A stretch of DNA of 5,132 nt from DATDPY01 sp964395765. GTDB taxonomy: Bacteria > Bacteroidota > Bacteroidia > Cytophagales > Cyclobacteriaceae. Under the pieces are notes generated by a model. That model was not told the DNA's origin. It searched no databases and worked only from the letters and a program-made list of their open reading frames with translations. The DNA is taken from positions 1 through 5,132 of the forward strand of contig CAYNCU010000260.1 in the NCBI GenBank assembly GCA_964395765.1. The letters are read 5' to 3'. Below, in pieces: positions 1 to 5,132 of this stretch. A program made the position numbers and the translations under genes. How positions within the stretch are numbered: the stretch's first letter is position 1; each line of letters starts with the position of its first letter.

Positions 1-416
1 CATTTATTTAGCTGTTCTTTCAGAGTCTTGATCTTGTTTAAGGATTCCTGCTGGATTTTGAGCATTTGATCAGGATTGGGAACATTCTCGTTCTCATTGG
101 TATTTTCATCTGATTTTTGAGCGTTACGATCAGGAATCGGATGCAGATCGGCCATCCATTGCATCATATTATTATATGTATTATTAAGATCCGACATAGC
201 GGAATCAATTTTCAATTTCCGGACCGGGTCGTCAACTGAATCTTCTATTAATTTCAAGGCATGCCTGACACTTAAAACTTCACCCATTTTAGGCATGATT
301 TCATCATGCAGCTCCATGGTTTGGGCATATATTTTTCTGGAATCTTTATAAGGGTCCTTGGAATGACAAGCGATTAAGAGGGTTGTGACGCCAAGAAGAA
401 TGAATAAATTTTTCAT
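1..416 (-). CDS. Small putative lipoprotein, possibly cut at its 3' end by the window edge
   Basis: Reading leftwards from an ATG at 416 gives 138 codons with no stop. The last two bases in the window are TG, so the gene may end in TGA one base outside or continue. The protein starts MKNLFILLGVTTLLIAC, a lipoprotein signal peptide with lipobox LIAC and Cys17 as the expected lipidated residue. The residues after it (HSKD) are not the acidic run that marks surface export in many Bacteroidota, so a periplasm-facing location is the simpler inference. The body is mostly helical, with motifs HDEIMPKMGE (37-46) and MMQWMADLHP (84-93). An Asn/Glu-rich linker (about 101-114) and a charged C-terminal helix (115-138) follow. 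The pattern resembles small Bacteroidota lipoproteins often mislabelled 'viral A-type inclusion protein'; that is recalled, not searched. Function is unknown. It lies 29 bp after the DUF192 gene on the same strand and has its own promoter candidate. Confidence 0.85.
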   Translation of the reverse strand, partial: MKNLFILLGVTTLLIACHSKDPYKDSRKIYAQTMELHDEIMPKMGEVLSVRHALKLIEDSVDDPVRKLKIDSAMSDLNNTYNNMMQWMADLHPIPDRNAQKSDENTNENENVPNPDQMLKIQQESLNKIKTLKEQLNK

Positions 417-429
417 AATAATATTTTAG

Positions 430-461
430 CAAAACTAACGAATGATCAGAAATCAATCAAA
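430..461 (-). promoter_or_regulatory. Bacteroidota-type promoter for the small lipoprotein gene
   Basis: On the minus strand TTTG (461-458) is followed, after exactly 20 bases, by TAGTTTTG (437-430). The second box fits the TAnnTTTG -7 consensus of Bacteroidota primary sigma factor promoters at every defined position, and the first box fits the -33 TTTG. The -33 box lies inside the last codons of the DUF192 gene, so the site would act as an internal promoter. Transcription would be expected to start around 423-426, leaving a leader of only about 10 bases before the ATG at 416. Confidence 0.6.
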
Positions 462-952
462 ACTCCCGGTGTTATTCCGTGGGCGTTGCAAAATCCGGCA
501 TTCACTTCGAGGACATACTTTGCGGGATAAAAACCGGGAATCGGGTTTGTTGAATAGGGCGTTGTATGGTTGGTAATATATTTTATTATCTTATCGCTGC
601 CTATAAACAATATATCCAGCGGGATCCGGGTGTCCTTCATCCAGAAAGTTCTTTGGTCTTCGTTTTGAAACACAAACAGCATGCCCCTGTTCATCCCCAG
701 GCTATCCCTGTCCATAAGACCCCGCATGATTTCGTCTTCCGTAGATGCGATCTCAATTTCAATTTTCGCCAATGTATCTGCAGGTTTCGTAGCGATGAAG
801 GAAAGGTTGCCGTCTTTCCTGAAAGGATAATTTAGGTGCGAGACAATATTATTTTTTTCCGGCCGGTGGGAATAATAAATTAAAAATGAAATTGCCGCAA
901 TAATTAATATTATTGTGGTTCCCAGTAACCATTTCCTGTTTTTCCCTTTCAT
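446..952 (-). CDS. DUF192 family protein with N-terminal membrane anchor
   Basis: This 168-residue protein belongs to the DUF192 (COG1430) family, whose biochemical role is not established. A basic N-terminus (MKGKNRK) precedes one hydrophobic segment at about 9-27, with no lipobox cysteine and no obvious cleavage site. It is therefore probably a membrane-anchored protein with its domain outside the cytoplasm. The DUF192 domain spans about 60-168. Its family marks are RGLMDRDSL (77-85), GMLFVF (90-95), WMKDTRIPLDILFI (104-117), TPYS (131-134) and YVLEVNAGF (146-154). The ATG at 952 shares its A with the TAA stop of the upstream YjbQ gene (TAATG), which suggests coupled translation and one transcript. 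The last codons also hold the -33 box of the promoter for the next gene. Family assignment is secure; function is not. Confidence 0.95.
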   Translation of the reverse strand: MKGKNRKWLLGTTIILIIAAISFLIYYSHRPEKNNIVSHLNYPFRKDGNLSFIATKPADTLAKIEIEIASTEDEIMRGLMDRDSLGMNRGMLFVFQNEDQRTFWMKDTRIPLDILFIGSDKIIKYITNHTTPYSTNPIPGFYPAKYVLEVNAGFCNAHGITPGVLIDF

Positions 953-1377
953 TATTTAGTCCCGATTATTTGAATTACTGCAGTTCTGTTTCTTGGGCGG
1001 GTATCAAAATCAACAAAAATAATTTGCTGCCAGGTCCCCAGTAATAATTTACCCTCCGTAAAGGGGAATACCATGGATGTTTTCAGCAAGGTGGATCGCA
1101 GGTGAGAAGCGCCGTTATCGTCATGCCAGGTATCGTTATGTTTATAGTGAATTCCATAAGGGGCAATTTTATCAAACATTTCACTGATATCATGGGAAAC
1201 CAGTCCCGGCTCGTATTCCACCGTGCTGATGCCGGTAGTTGATCCAACGGAAAACACCGAGATTTGCCCTTCCCGGAATGAGTTTTTCCGAATTACTTCC
1301 TGTGCCTGGGAGGTAATATCCACAATATGTGTCTTTCCCATGGTATTCAATTGAATGGTAGTGGTAAAAATTTCCAT
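952..1377 (-). CDS. YjbQ/UPF0047 family protein (secondary thiamine-phosphate synthase-like)
   Basis: This 141-residue cytoplasmic protein has the usual full length for the YjbQ/UPF0047 family. Family features include GSTTGISTVEYEPGL (45-59), a central P..IHYKHNDTWHDDN stretch (73-88), SHLRSTLL (91-98) and the signature LGTWQQIIFVDFDTRPRNR (113-131). Histidines 80, 85 and 92 are candidate metal or substrate ligands. The E. coli member has been linked to weak thiamine-phosphate synthase activity, the source of the common product name, but the true role of the family is unclear. In place of the HT(S/T)A-type motif of proteobacterial YjbQ it carries GSTTGISTVEYEPG, a form I associate with archaeal and Bacteroidota members. 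No signal peptide is visible. It is first in a same-strand run with the DUF192 gene. The ATG at 1377 is well placed for a full-length family member, and no Shine-Dalgarno sequence precedes it. Confidence 0.93.
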   Translation of the reverse strand: MEIFTTTIQLNTMGKTHIVDITSQAQEVIRKNSFREGQISVFSVGSTTGISTVEYEPGLVSHDISEMFDKIAPYGIHYKHNDTWHDDNGASHLRSTLLKTSMVFPFTEGKLLLGTWQQIIFVDFDTRPRNRTAVIQIIGTK

Positions 1378-1481
1378 TTGAAATTGATTTTAATCCCGGT
1401 TAATTATAAAAACAAATAAAAACAGATTATGCATTTATTTTTATTTTTTTTATATTGGTATTTCATTAAAATTCAACAGCT
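1378..1481. promoter_or_regulatory. Divergent AT-rich spacer between the yjbQ-like and zinc-ribbon genes
   Basis: This 104-bp region must carry the promoters of both flanking genes unless transcription reads in from elsewhere. Facing the zinc-ribbon gene, TATATTGG (1451-1458) matches the TAnnTTTG -7 box at five of six defined positions, but no TTTG lies at the right distance upstream. Facing the yjbQ-like gene, TTTATTTG (1420-1413, minus) is a similar partial match, again without a -33 box. A pure A/T inverted repeat, AAATAAAAA (1414-1422) and TTTTTATTT (1438-1446), sits in the middle and may simply reflect base composition. No operator or riboswitch is recognisable. Confidence 0.35.
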
Positions 1482-1841
1482 ATGCAAAAGTTATGTATTG
1501 AGTGCGGCGTTCCTTTTAAAGGGAGGTCCGACAAAAAATTCTGTTCCGATTTCTGCAGGAACCATTACAATAACAAATTAAACGGCTTTACCAACAATTA
1601 CGTAAGGCGAATCAACGGTATTTTACGCAAAAACAGGAGAATCCTGGAGAAGTATTATGCCGGAAATCGTTTTGAAATGGATCGTGAGCGGCTTATTTGG
1701 GAAGGATTTGATTTCCGGTATTTTACGCATGGAAGCAAAGCTGATGACGGGAATATGTATTATTACTGTTATGATTACGGCTATTCCATGGTCAATTGCG
1801 ATTCCTGCGTTTTGATAAACCAGGGAACGGTACAAGACTAA
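1482..1841 (+). CDS. Small zinc-ribbon protein (DUF2116-like), Bacteroidota type
   Basis: The protein has 119 residues and begins with a zinc-finger-like knuckle. CIEC (Cys5, Cys8) and CSDFC (Cys21, Cys25), twelve residues apart, form a likely four-cysteine zinc site. The first 30 residues, including GRSDKKFCSDFCRNHYNNK, resemble small Bacteroidota proteins annotated with a DUF2116 zinc ribbon. A basic helical stretch follows (about 38-60, VRRINGILRKNRRILEKYY). After it comes a mixed C-terminal region with WEGFDFRYFTH and an aromatic run, MYYYCYDYGYS (91-101). The basic helix plus zinc site would suit nucleic-acid or ribosome binding, but that is inference and no function is known to me. Two further cysteines (105, 108) form CDSC near the C-terminus and could be a second half-site. 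The gene is alone on its strand, and its TAA overlaps the TAG of the converging TPR gene. Confidence 0.88.
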   Translation: MQKLCIECGVPFKGRSDKKFCSDFCRNHYNNKLNGFTNNYVRRINGILRKNRRILEKYYAGNRFEMDRERLIWEGFDFRYFTHGSKADDGNMYYYCYDYGYSMVNCDSCVLINQGTVQD

Positions 1842-3106
1842 TTATCCTTCGAACATTCAGACTTTATAAACTGTTCTGCCTGACTGACCCCGAGTTGCAG
1901 GGCCTTTATGGCATCATTACAGGCCTCCGTGGTGGCATGAAGGTAGTAGTAGGATAGCGCCCGGTTATAATAGGCCTGACCGTTCGTTGAATCGCTCGCC
2001 AGGTTTAGGGAATACATATCCCTGCTCCTGGAATAATTTTTCATTTTGAAATATACGTTCCCTTTCAGAAAATAGATTCTTGGATTTTCAGGAGCCAATA
2101 ATCCTGCAACGGAATAGTCTTTTAGGGCAGCGTCCAGGTCGCCTGTCTTTTCATAAACCAGACCTTGGTTAATATAAAGTTGGTAGTTATTATTATCGAG
2201 GTTGATGGCGGTATCATAATCGCTCAGGGCGTTATTGTATTTTTGTTCCCTATAATAAAGATAGGCTCTGTAGGAATATACGCCGGTAGATCCTTCCGTT
2301 TCATTGATCAGATCGGTAAGCTCTGAAACGGACTTTTTATTGTTTTCCAGCAGGATCTTATTGAATTTTGCCATCTGATTATAGGGGTTTATCGACAATG
2401 CTTTATTATAATCATCGATGGCGAAGGCATTATTCCCTGATTGTGCATATAATAGCCCACGATTTACATACACATTATCATCCTTGTCATATAACTGAAT
2501 TGATTTATTGAAACTTTCGAGTGCAGCATCTCTGTCATTTTGTTTCCAGTAACATAATCCGAGGTAGTTATAGATATCGGCGTTTTTATCCGCCATAGTA
2601 AGTATATCATTAAAACCTGCCTGGGATATATCTTGAACGCTGGTTAATCCCCGGTAGTATACCGCTTGTGTCTCGCCTGGCGGTGTTTTCAGGAGTCGGT
2701 TAAATATTTCAATGGCATTGGAATATTTTTTTTCATGATAAAATAATTGGGCCAGGCTGAAAAGGGCTTCTGTAAAATCTGGTTTTACCGCTAAGGCACT
2801 TTCATAGCTTTTCATGGCCCCATCATAATCCAATACCAGCCCCTGGGAAAGGCCTTTAAAATAATAGGCTTCAATGAAATTATTTTTTTCATGGATGGCA
2901 AGATTAAAATTCCGTATGGCTTCAAGGTAATTCCTTTCGTGATATGCGGTTATTCCCGAATTAAAATACTCTTCTGCAGAACCTTTATCCGGATGATTAT
3001 CAATAGGAACATAATCCTGATTCAGTTGAGCATGAATCGGGATGCCGGAGATACTAATAATTATAAGTATTCCGACGATTCTGTAACCATGGGTTGACAC
3101 TTTCAA
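1838..3106 (-). CDS. Exported TPR-repeat protein
   Basis: This 422-residue protein is built almost entirely of tetratricopeptide repeats behind a signal peptide. Residues 1-26 have a short basic start, a hydrophobic core (about 10-22) and a likely signal peptidase I site after HA (26/27). About eleven helix-pair repeats follow, starting near 44, 77, 112, 147, 176, 210, 244, 276, 309, 343 and 376. Those near 147 and 244 are shortened and degenerate. Good examples are YLGLCYWKQNDRDAALESFN (181-200) and INQGLVYEKTGDLDAALKDY (312-331). Such arrays are protein-binding scaffolds; the location is probably periplasmic and the partner is unknown. The start is TTG at 3106: no ATG lies in frame between the upstream stop and the signal peptide, and GTG two codons later is the only close alternative. 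It follows the kinase gene by 42 bp with no terminator or promoter seen between, so co-transcription is likely. Confidence 0.92.
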   Translation of the reverse strand: MKVSTHGYRIVGILIIISISGIPIHAQLNQDYVPIDNHPDKGSAEEYFNSGITAYHERNYLEAIRNFNLAIHEKNNFIEAYYFKGLSQGLVLDYDGAMKSYESALAVKPDFTEALFSLAQLFYHEKKYSNAIEIFNRLLKTPPGETQAVYYRGLTSVQDISQAGFNDILTMADKNADIYNYLGLCYWKQNDRDAALESFNKSIQLYDKDDNVYVNRGLLYAQSGNNAFAIDDYNKALSINPYNQMAKFNKILLENNKKSVSELTDLINETEGSTGVYSYRAYLYYREQKYNNALSDYDTAINLDNNNYQLYINQGLVYEKTGDLDAALKDYSVAGLLAPENPRIYFLKGNVYFKMKNYSRSRDMYSLNLASDSTNGQAYYNRALSYYYLHATTEACNDAIKALQLGVSQAEQFIKSECSKDN

Positions 3107-3148
3107 GGAATTTCTATTGTCGGAATAATGATTTTCAATTTAAGGGAA

Positions 3149-4864
3149 TCACAATTTCTCAGGCAATGAAAGGATAAATTCAGAGCCTTTTCCAGGCGCT
3201 GAATTTACCTTGATGCTTCCTTGTAATTTTTCCAGCATTTCCTGGACAATATAAAGCCCAAGTCCTGATCCACTTGATTTTTCCGTTCCACGGAAAAACA
3301 TTTCGAAAATTTTAGTTTGCATGGAAGGGTCTATGCCTTCCCCGTTGTCTTTGATTGAAATTATTACTTTTTCCCCTTCTTTATTGGCCCAAATGAGGAT
3401 TTCAGGCTTAGTTTGATCAAAATTATGATATTTAATGGCATTCGATATCAGGTTTTTCATGATCACACTGAATCGCTTTTCATCGGAAACGAACTGTATA
3501 TCCGGCTCCACATTCACGTCAAAATGAATTTTATCGACATTTTGCATGAATAGGTATTCATTTATGATACCGCTCACGATCTTTTTTATATCGATTGTTT
3601 CCTTAACGATCCCGACGCGAACATTTCTGGAATAATTAATAATGTCGGAGATAAAAGCTTCGAGCCCATTAATCCGGTCCTTCATCATTTTTAGACAAAG
3701 ATCCACTTCCGCCTTGCTACTGCTTAACTCAGCAAGGTTGATCAACCCGAGGATGGACAGGAGAGGGGCCTTAAGGTCATGGGAAGTTATATAAACAAAC
3801 CGATCAAGTTCAGCATTGGTTTTCTCCAGCAGTGTATTTTGTTGCTGGATCCATTCTTCATTTTGTTTCCTCTTGGTAATATTAATAATTGACCCCACCA
3901 TTCTAATCGGTTTCCCTGTTTCATCCCAGATGGCTTTACCGGCATCGTAAAACCATTCATAAGATCCGTCTTTTTTTCTGATCCTGTATTCAATGTTAAA
4001 AGGATTCCGGTTGTTGAAATGGTCCTTCAATGCATCCCTCACTTTATTAACATCCTCTTCATGAACCAGGGGGTAAAAGTCGTCGATGGTAATATTCATA
4101 TCATCCTTTTCATAACCGAGCATTTCCTTCCAGCGGAACCCGTGATATATTTTATTATTTTTAACATCCCAGTCCCATAGTCCGGCATTGGTTCCCGTCA
4201 TTGCCAGTTCATAGCGTAGTTCACTTTCCTTCAATTCAATGGCTAACCTGTTCAGCTTATGCTGATTTTTAATAAGGTTCAATTCGGATATATGGTCAGT
4301 ATTGACCATGAATAAAACCAGGATCAGGCAGGTTGCATAACTGACGATGAAATTCATCGTTTTAAGCGTGGTCAGATAATTTTCCGGTATTAGTGATGGG
4401 GTAAATAATGAGAAATCACTTGAAATATCATAAATGAACAGGAACATGGAAATGGCGGCAAACAGTATACTGTATTTAAGTTCACTATAACCGAAAAAGG
4501 CAAAAGCAAGGAGTAAAAGAGGGAAATAAATGGAATAGGTGCCTGCATCCCTTATATTACTTGACGAGAATAAATAGATCGCCAGATTACAGGTACTCAA
4601 TAAAAAAATTTTGGCCCATAGGTGTCTGCCGGTCCGGTTTAAAATAAAAGAGATAACACAAGAGGCAATGACAATCAGGTAGATTATTTCGGTTTTAAGA
4701 TAATAATGGTAATAATCGACGATTGAGTATAAGCAGGAAATAATCAGAATCAGGAGGCACATTTCTCCGACTAATAGTATCCGGCGAAATTCACCTACGG
4801 AATTACTCTTTGGATTGCTTCCAAGAATCAGCCTTTCGAAAGGATTAATTTTTTGATAACTCAA
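3149..4864 (-). CDS. Membrane-bound PAS-domain sensor histidine kinase
   Basis: This 571-residue protein is an intact sensor kinase expected to autophosphorylate on His362 and pass phosphate to an aspartate on an unidentified response regulator. Six hydrophobic segments, at about 29-49, 58-76, 82-100, 110-126, 130-148 and 168-187, form a membrane sensor of no family I recognise. A helical linker (190-218) leads to a PAS domain with PAC motif (about 217-332; RIRKKDGSYEWFY at 294-306). A coiled-coil-like stretch (334-356) precedes the dimerisation/phosphoacceptor domain with H-box SHDLKAPL (361-368). The ATPase domain has N-box NLISNAIKYH (471-480), G1 DNGEGID (506-512), F-box FEMFFRG (520-526) and G2 GSGLGLYIV (532-540). 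It has no receiver domain, and no regulator gene is adjacent. The TTG at 4864 directly follows an in-frame TGA and no ATG occurs before Met35 inside the first membrane segment, so TTG is the best start. Confidence 0.94.
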   Translation of the reverse strand: MSYQKINPFERLILGSNPKSNSVGEFRRILLVGEMCLLILIISCLYSIVDYYHYYLKTEIIYLIVIASCVISFILNRTGRHLWAKIFLLSTCNLAIYLFSSSNIRDAGTYSIYFPLLLLAFAFFGYSELKYSILFAAISMFLFIYDISSDFSLFTPSLIPENYLTTLKTMNFIVSYATCLILVLFMVNTDHISELNLIKNQHKLNRLAIELKESELRYELAMTGTNAGLWDWDVKNNKIYHGFRWKEMLGYEKDDMNITIDDFYPLVHEEDVNKVRDALKDHFNNRNPFNIEYRIRKKDGSYEWFYDAGKAIWDETGKPIRMVGSIINITKRKQNEEWIQQQNTLLEKTNAELDRFVYITSHDLKAPLLSILGLINLAELSSSKAEVDLCLKMMKDRINGLEAFISDIINYSRNVRVGIVKETIDIKKIVSGIINEYLFMQNVDKIHFDVNVEPDIQFVSDEKRFSVIMKNLISNAIKYHNFDQTKPEILIWANKEGEKVIISIKDNGEGIDPSMQTKIFEMFFRGTEKSSGSGLGLYIVQEMLEKLQGSIKVNSAPGKGSEFILSLPEKL

Positions 4865-5027
4865 TCAGGATCGCTTTACTTTAGTTAAATTTAAAAATGT
4901 TTTTTCAATAATTATATGAATCCCTGGGCCAAATCAGGAAAATAAATTGCCCCTTTTCTGTACAAAAAAGGGCTTGTTTGTGTTATTTTGCTAAGTTTTT
5001 TGAGAATATATCCAAACTTTATTTGAG
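4865..5027. other. Divergent intergenic region between the kinase and glnS
   Basis: This 163-bp spacer holds the starts of two oppositely directed genes. I found no clean TTTG/TAnnTTTG pair for either. The nearest -7 look-alikes are TAAATTTA (4893-4886, facing the kinase) and TAAGTTTT (4992-4999, facing glnS), each without a -33 box at the usual distance. Its main visible structure is the palindrome listed separately. No coding capacity or tRNA is seen. Confidence 0.5.
4951..4972. repeat. Near-perfect 22-bp palindrome, possible operator or hairpin
   Basis: The arms CCCTTTT (4951-4957) and AAAAGGG (4966-4972) flank a central TGTACA (4959-4964). All share one axis between 4961 and 4962, and only the pair 4958/4965 breaks the symmetry. 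It lies 87 bp upstream of the kinase start and 55 bp upstream of glnS. A dimeric regulator could bind it as an operator. As RNA it could form a 7-bp stem with an 8-base loop, followed on the plus strand by a U-rich but interrupted tract (TTGTTTGTGTTATTTTG), so a weak terminator is also possible. No family of regulator is implied by the sequence alone. Confidence 0.5.
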
Positions 5028-5132
5028 ATGAATGATGATGTCAAAGACGATGAGAACGCCGTATCGTTGAATTTTATAGAAGAAATAGTAGAAGGAGATA
5101 TTAAAAGAGGATACAACCAGGGAAGAATTCAC
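5028..5132 (+). CDS. glnS: Glutaminyl-tRNA synthetase, N-terminal fragment
   Basis: The first 35 codons of a gene run off the right edge. The peptide contains SLNFIEEIVEGDIKRG (13-28) and then GRIH (32-35). This matches the N-terminal helix of bacterial glutaminyl-tRNA synthetases, where NFI..II..D...G is followed by (V/I)HTRFPPEPNGYLHIGH. That class I catalytic segment should begin immediately outside the window. The enzyme charges tRNA-Gln with glutamine in the cytoplasm. The ATG at 5028 is bounded by an in-frame TGA at 5001-5003 with no other in-frame ATG between, and the neighbouring ATG triplets are out of frame. No Shine-Dalgarno sequence precedes it (ATTTGAG). The assignment rests on a short stretch but the pattern is distinctive; the catalytic motifs themselves cannot be seen. 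Confidence 0.82.
   Translation, partial: MNDDVKDDENAVSLNFIEEIVEGDIKRGYNQGRIH

Noticed and set aside
566..835. 89-codon open frame on the plus strand
   Set aside because: It lies wholly antisense to the well-supported DUF192 gene, and its translation has no recognisable domain.
1414..1446. A/T-only inverted repeat in the yjbQ/zinc-ribbon spacer
   Set aside because: Arms made only of A and T in a very AT-rich spacer are expected by chance; not convincing as a terminator or operator.
1623..1835. 70-codon open frame on the minus strand
   Set aside because: It is antisense to the zinc-ribbon gene, whose cysteine pattern and family resemblance support the plus frame; no independent signal.
2891..3097. 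68-codon open frame on the plus strand
   Set aside because: It is antisense to the signal peptide and first TPR of the exported TPR protein; no domain or promoter of its own.
1838..3106. The TPR array as a DNA repeat or repeat-expansion locus
   Set aside because: The repeats are diverged at the protein level and no near-identical DNA copies are apparent by eye; it is a normal solenoid gene.
3787..3993. 68-codon minus-strand frame inside the kinase gene
   Set aside because: It is an alternative frame within the PAS and linker region of the kinase, without coding character of its own.
4886..4893. TAAATTTA as a -7 promoter box for the kinase gene
   Set aside because: It matches five of six defined positions, but the nearest TTG upstream is only 12 bp away instead of about 20, so it was not called as a promoter.
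4949..4990. Hairpin plus U-rich tract as a strong intrinsic terminator on the plus strand
   Set aside because: There is no plus-strand gene upstream of it in the spacer to terminate and the T tract is interrupted by G; recorded as a palindrome instead.

Overview
The window looks like ordinary chromosomal DNA of a Bacteroidota (Bacteroidetes) bacterium. Four signs support this. The DNA is AT-rich and none of the starts has a clear Shine-Dalgarno sequence. There is a good match to the Bacteroidota sigma promoter (TTTG, 20 bp, TAnnTTTG) at 430-461. The small zinc-ribbon protein (1482-1841) and the small lipoprotein at the left edge resemble families I know mainly from this phylum. I cannot place the organism below phylum level. 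I see no mobile element, CRISPR array, tRNA, rRNA or other sign of an accessory island.

Layout. The left block is on the minus strand and runs, in transcription order, from a YjbQ/UPF0047 protein (1377-952) through a membrane-anchored DUF192 protein (952-446, sharing one base with the preceding stop) to a small lipoprotein (416 to the window edge). The lipoprotein gene also has its own promoter inside the 3' end of the DUF192 gene. A 104-bp AT-rich spacer separates this block from a plus-strand zinc-ribbon gene (1482-1841). That gene runs tail-to-tail into an exported TPR-repeat protein (3106-1838, minus), and the two stop codons overlap by 4 bp. Upstream of the TPR gene, 42 bp away and in the same direction, is a six-helix membrane histidine kinase with a PAS domain (4864-3149). 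A 163-bp divergent spacer carrying a near-perfect 22-bp palindrome separates the kinase from the start of a glutaminyl-tRNA synthetase gene (5028 to the right edge, plus).

How the genes may work together. The kinase and TPR genes look like one transcription unit, so an envelope signal sensor may be made together with a periplasmic scaffold. No response regulator is visible beside them. The YjbQ-DUF192-lipoprotein set is a compact operon-like group with no clear common pathway. The zinc-ribbon gene and glnS each appear to be separate units. No gap exceeds 300 bases.

Nothing here amounts to a convincing undescribed system. The items most worth a second look are the palindrome between glnS and the kinase, the two consecutive TTG starts, the internal promoter with a very short leader, and the kinase-TPR pairing.
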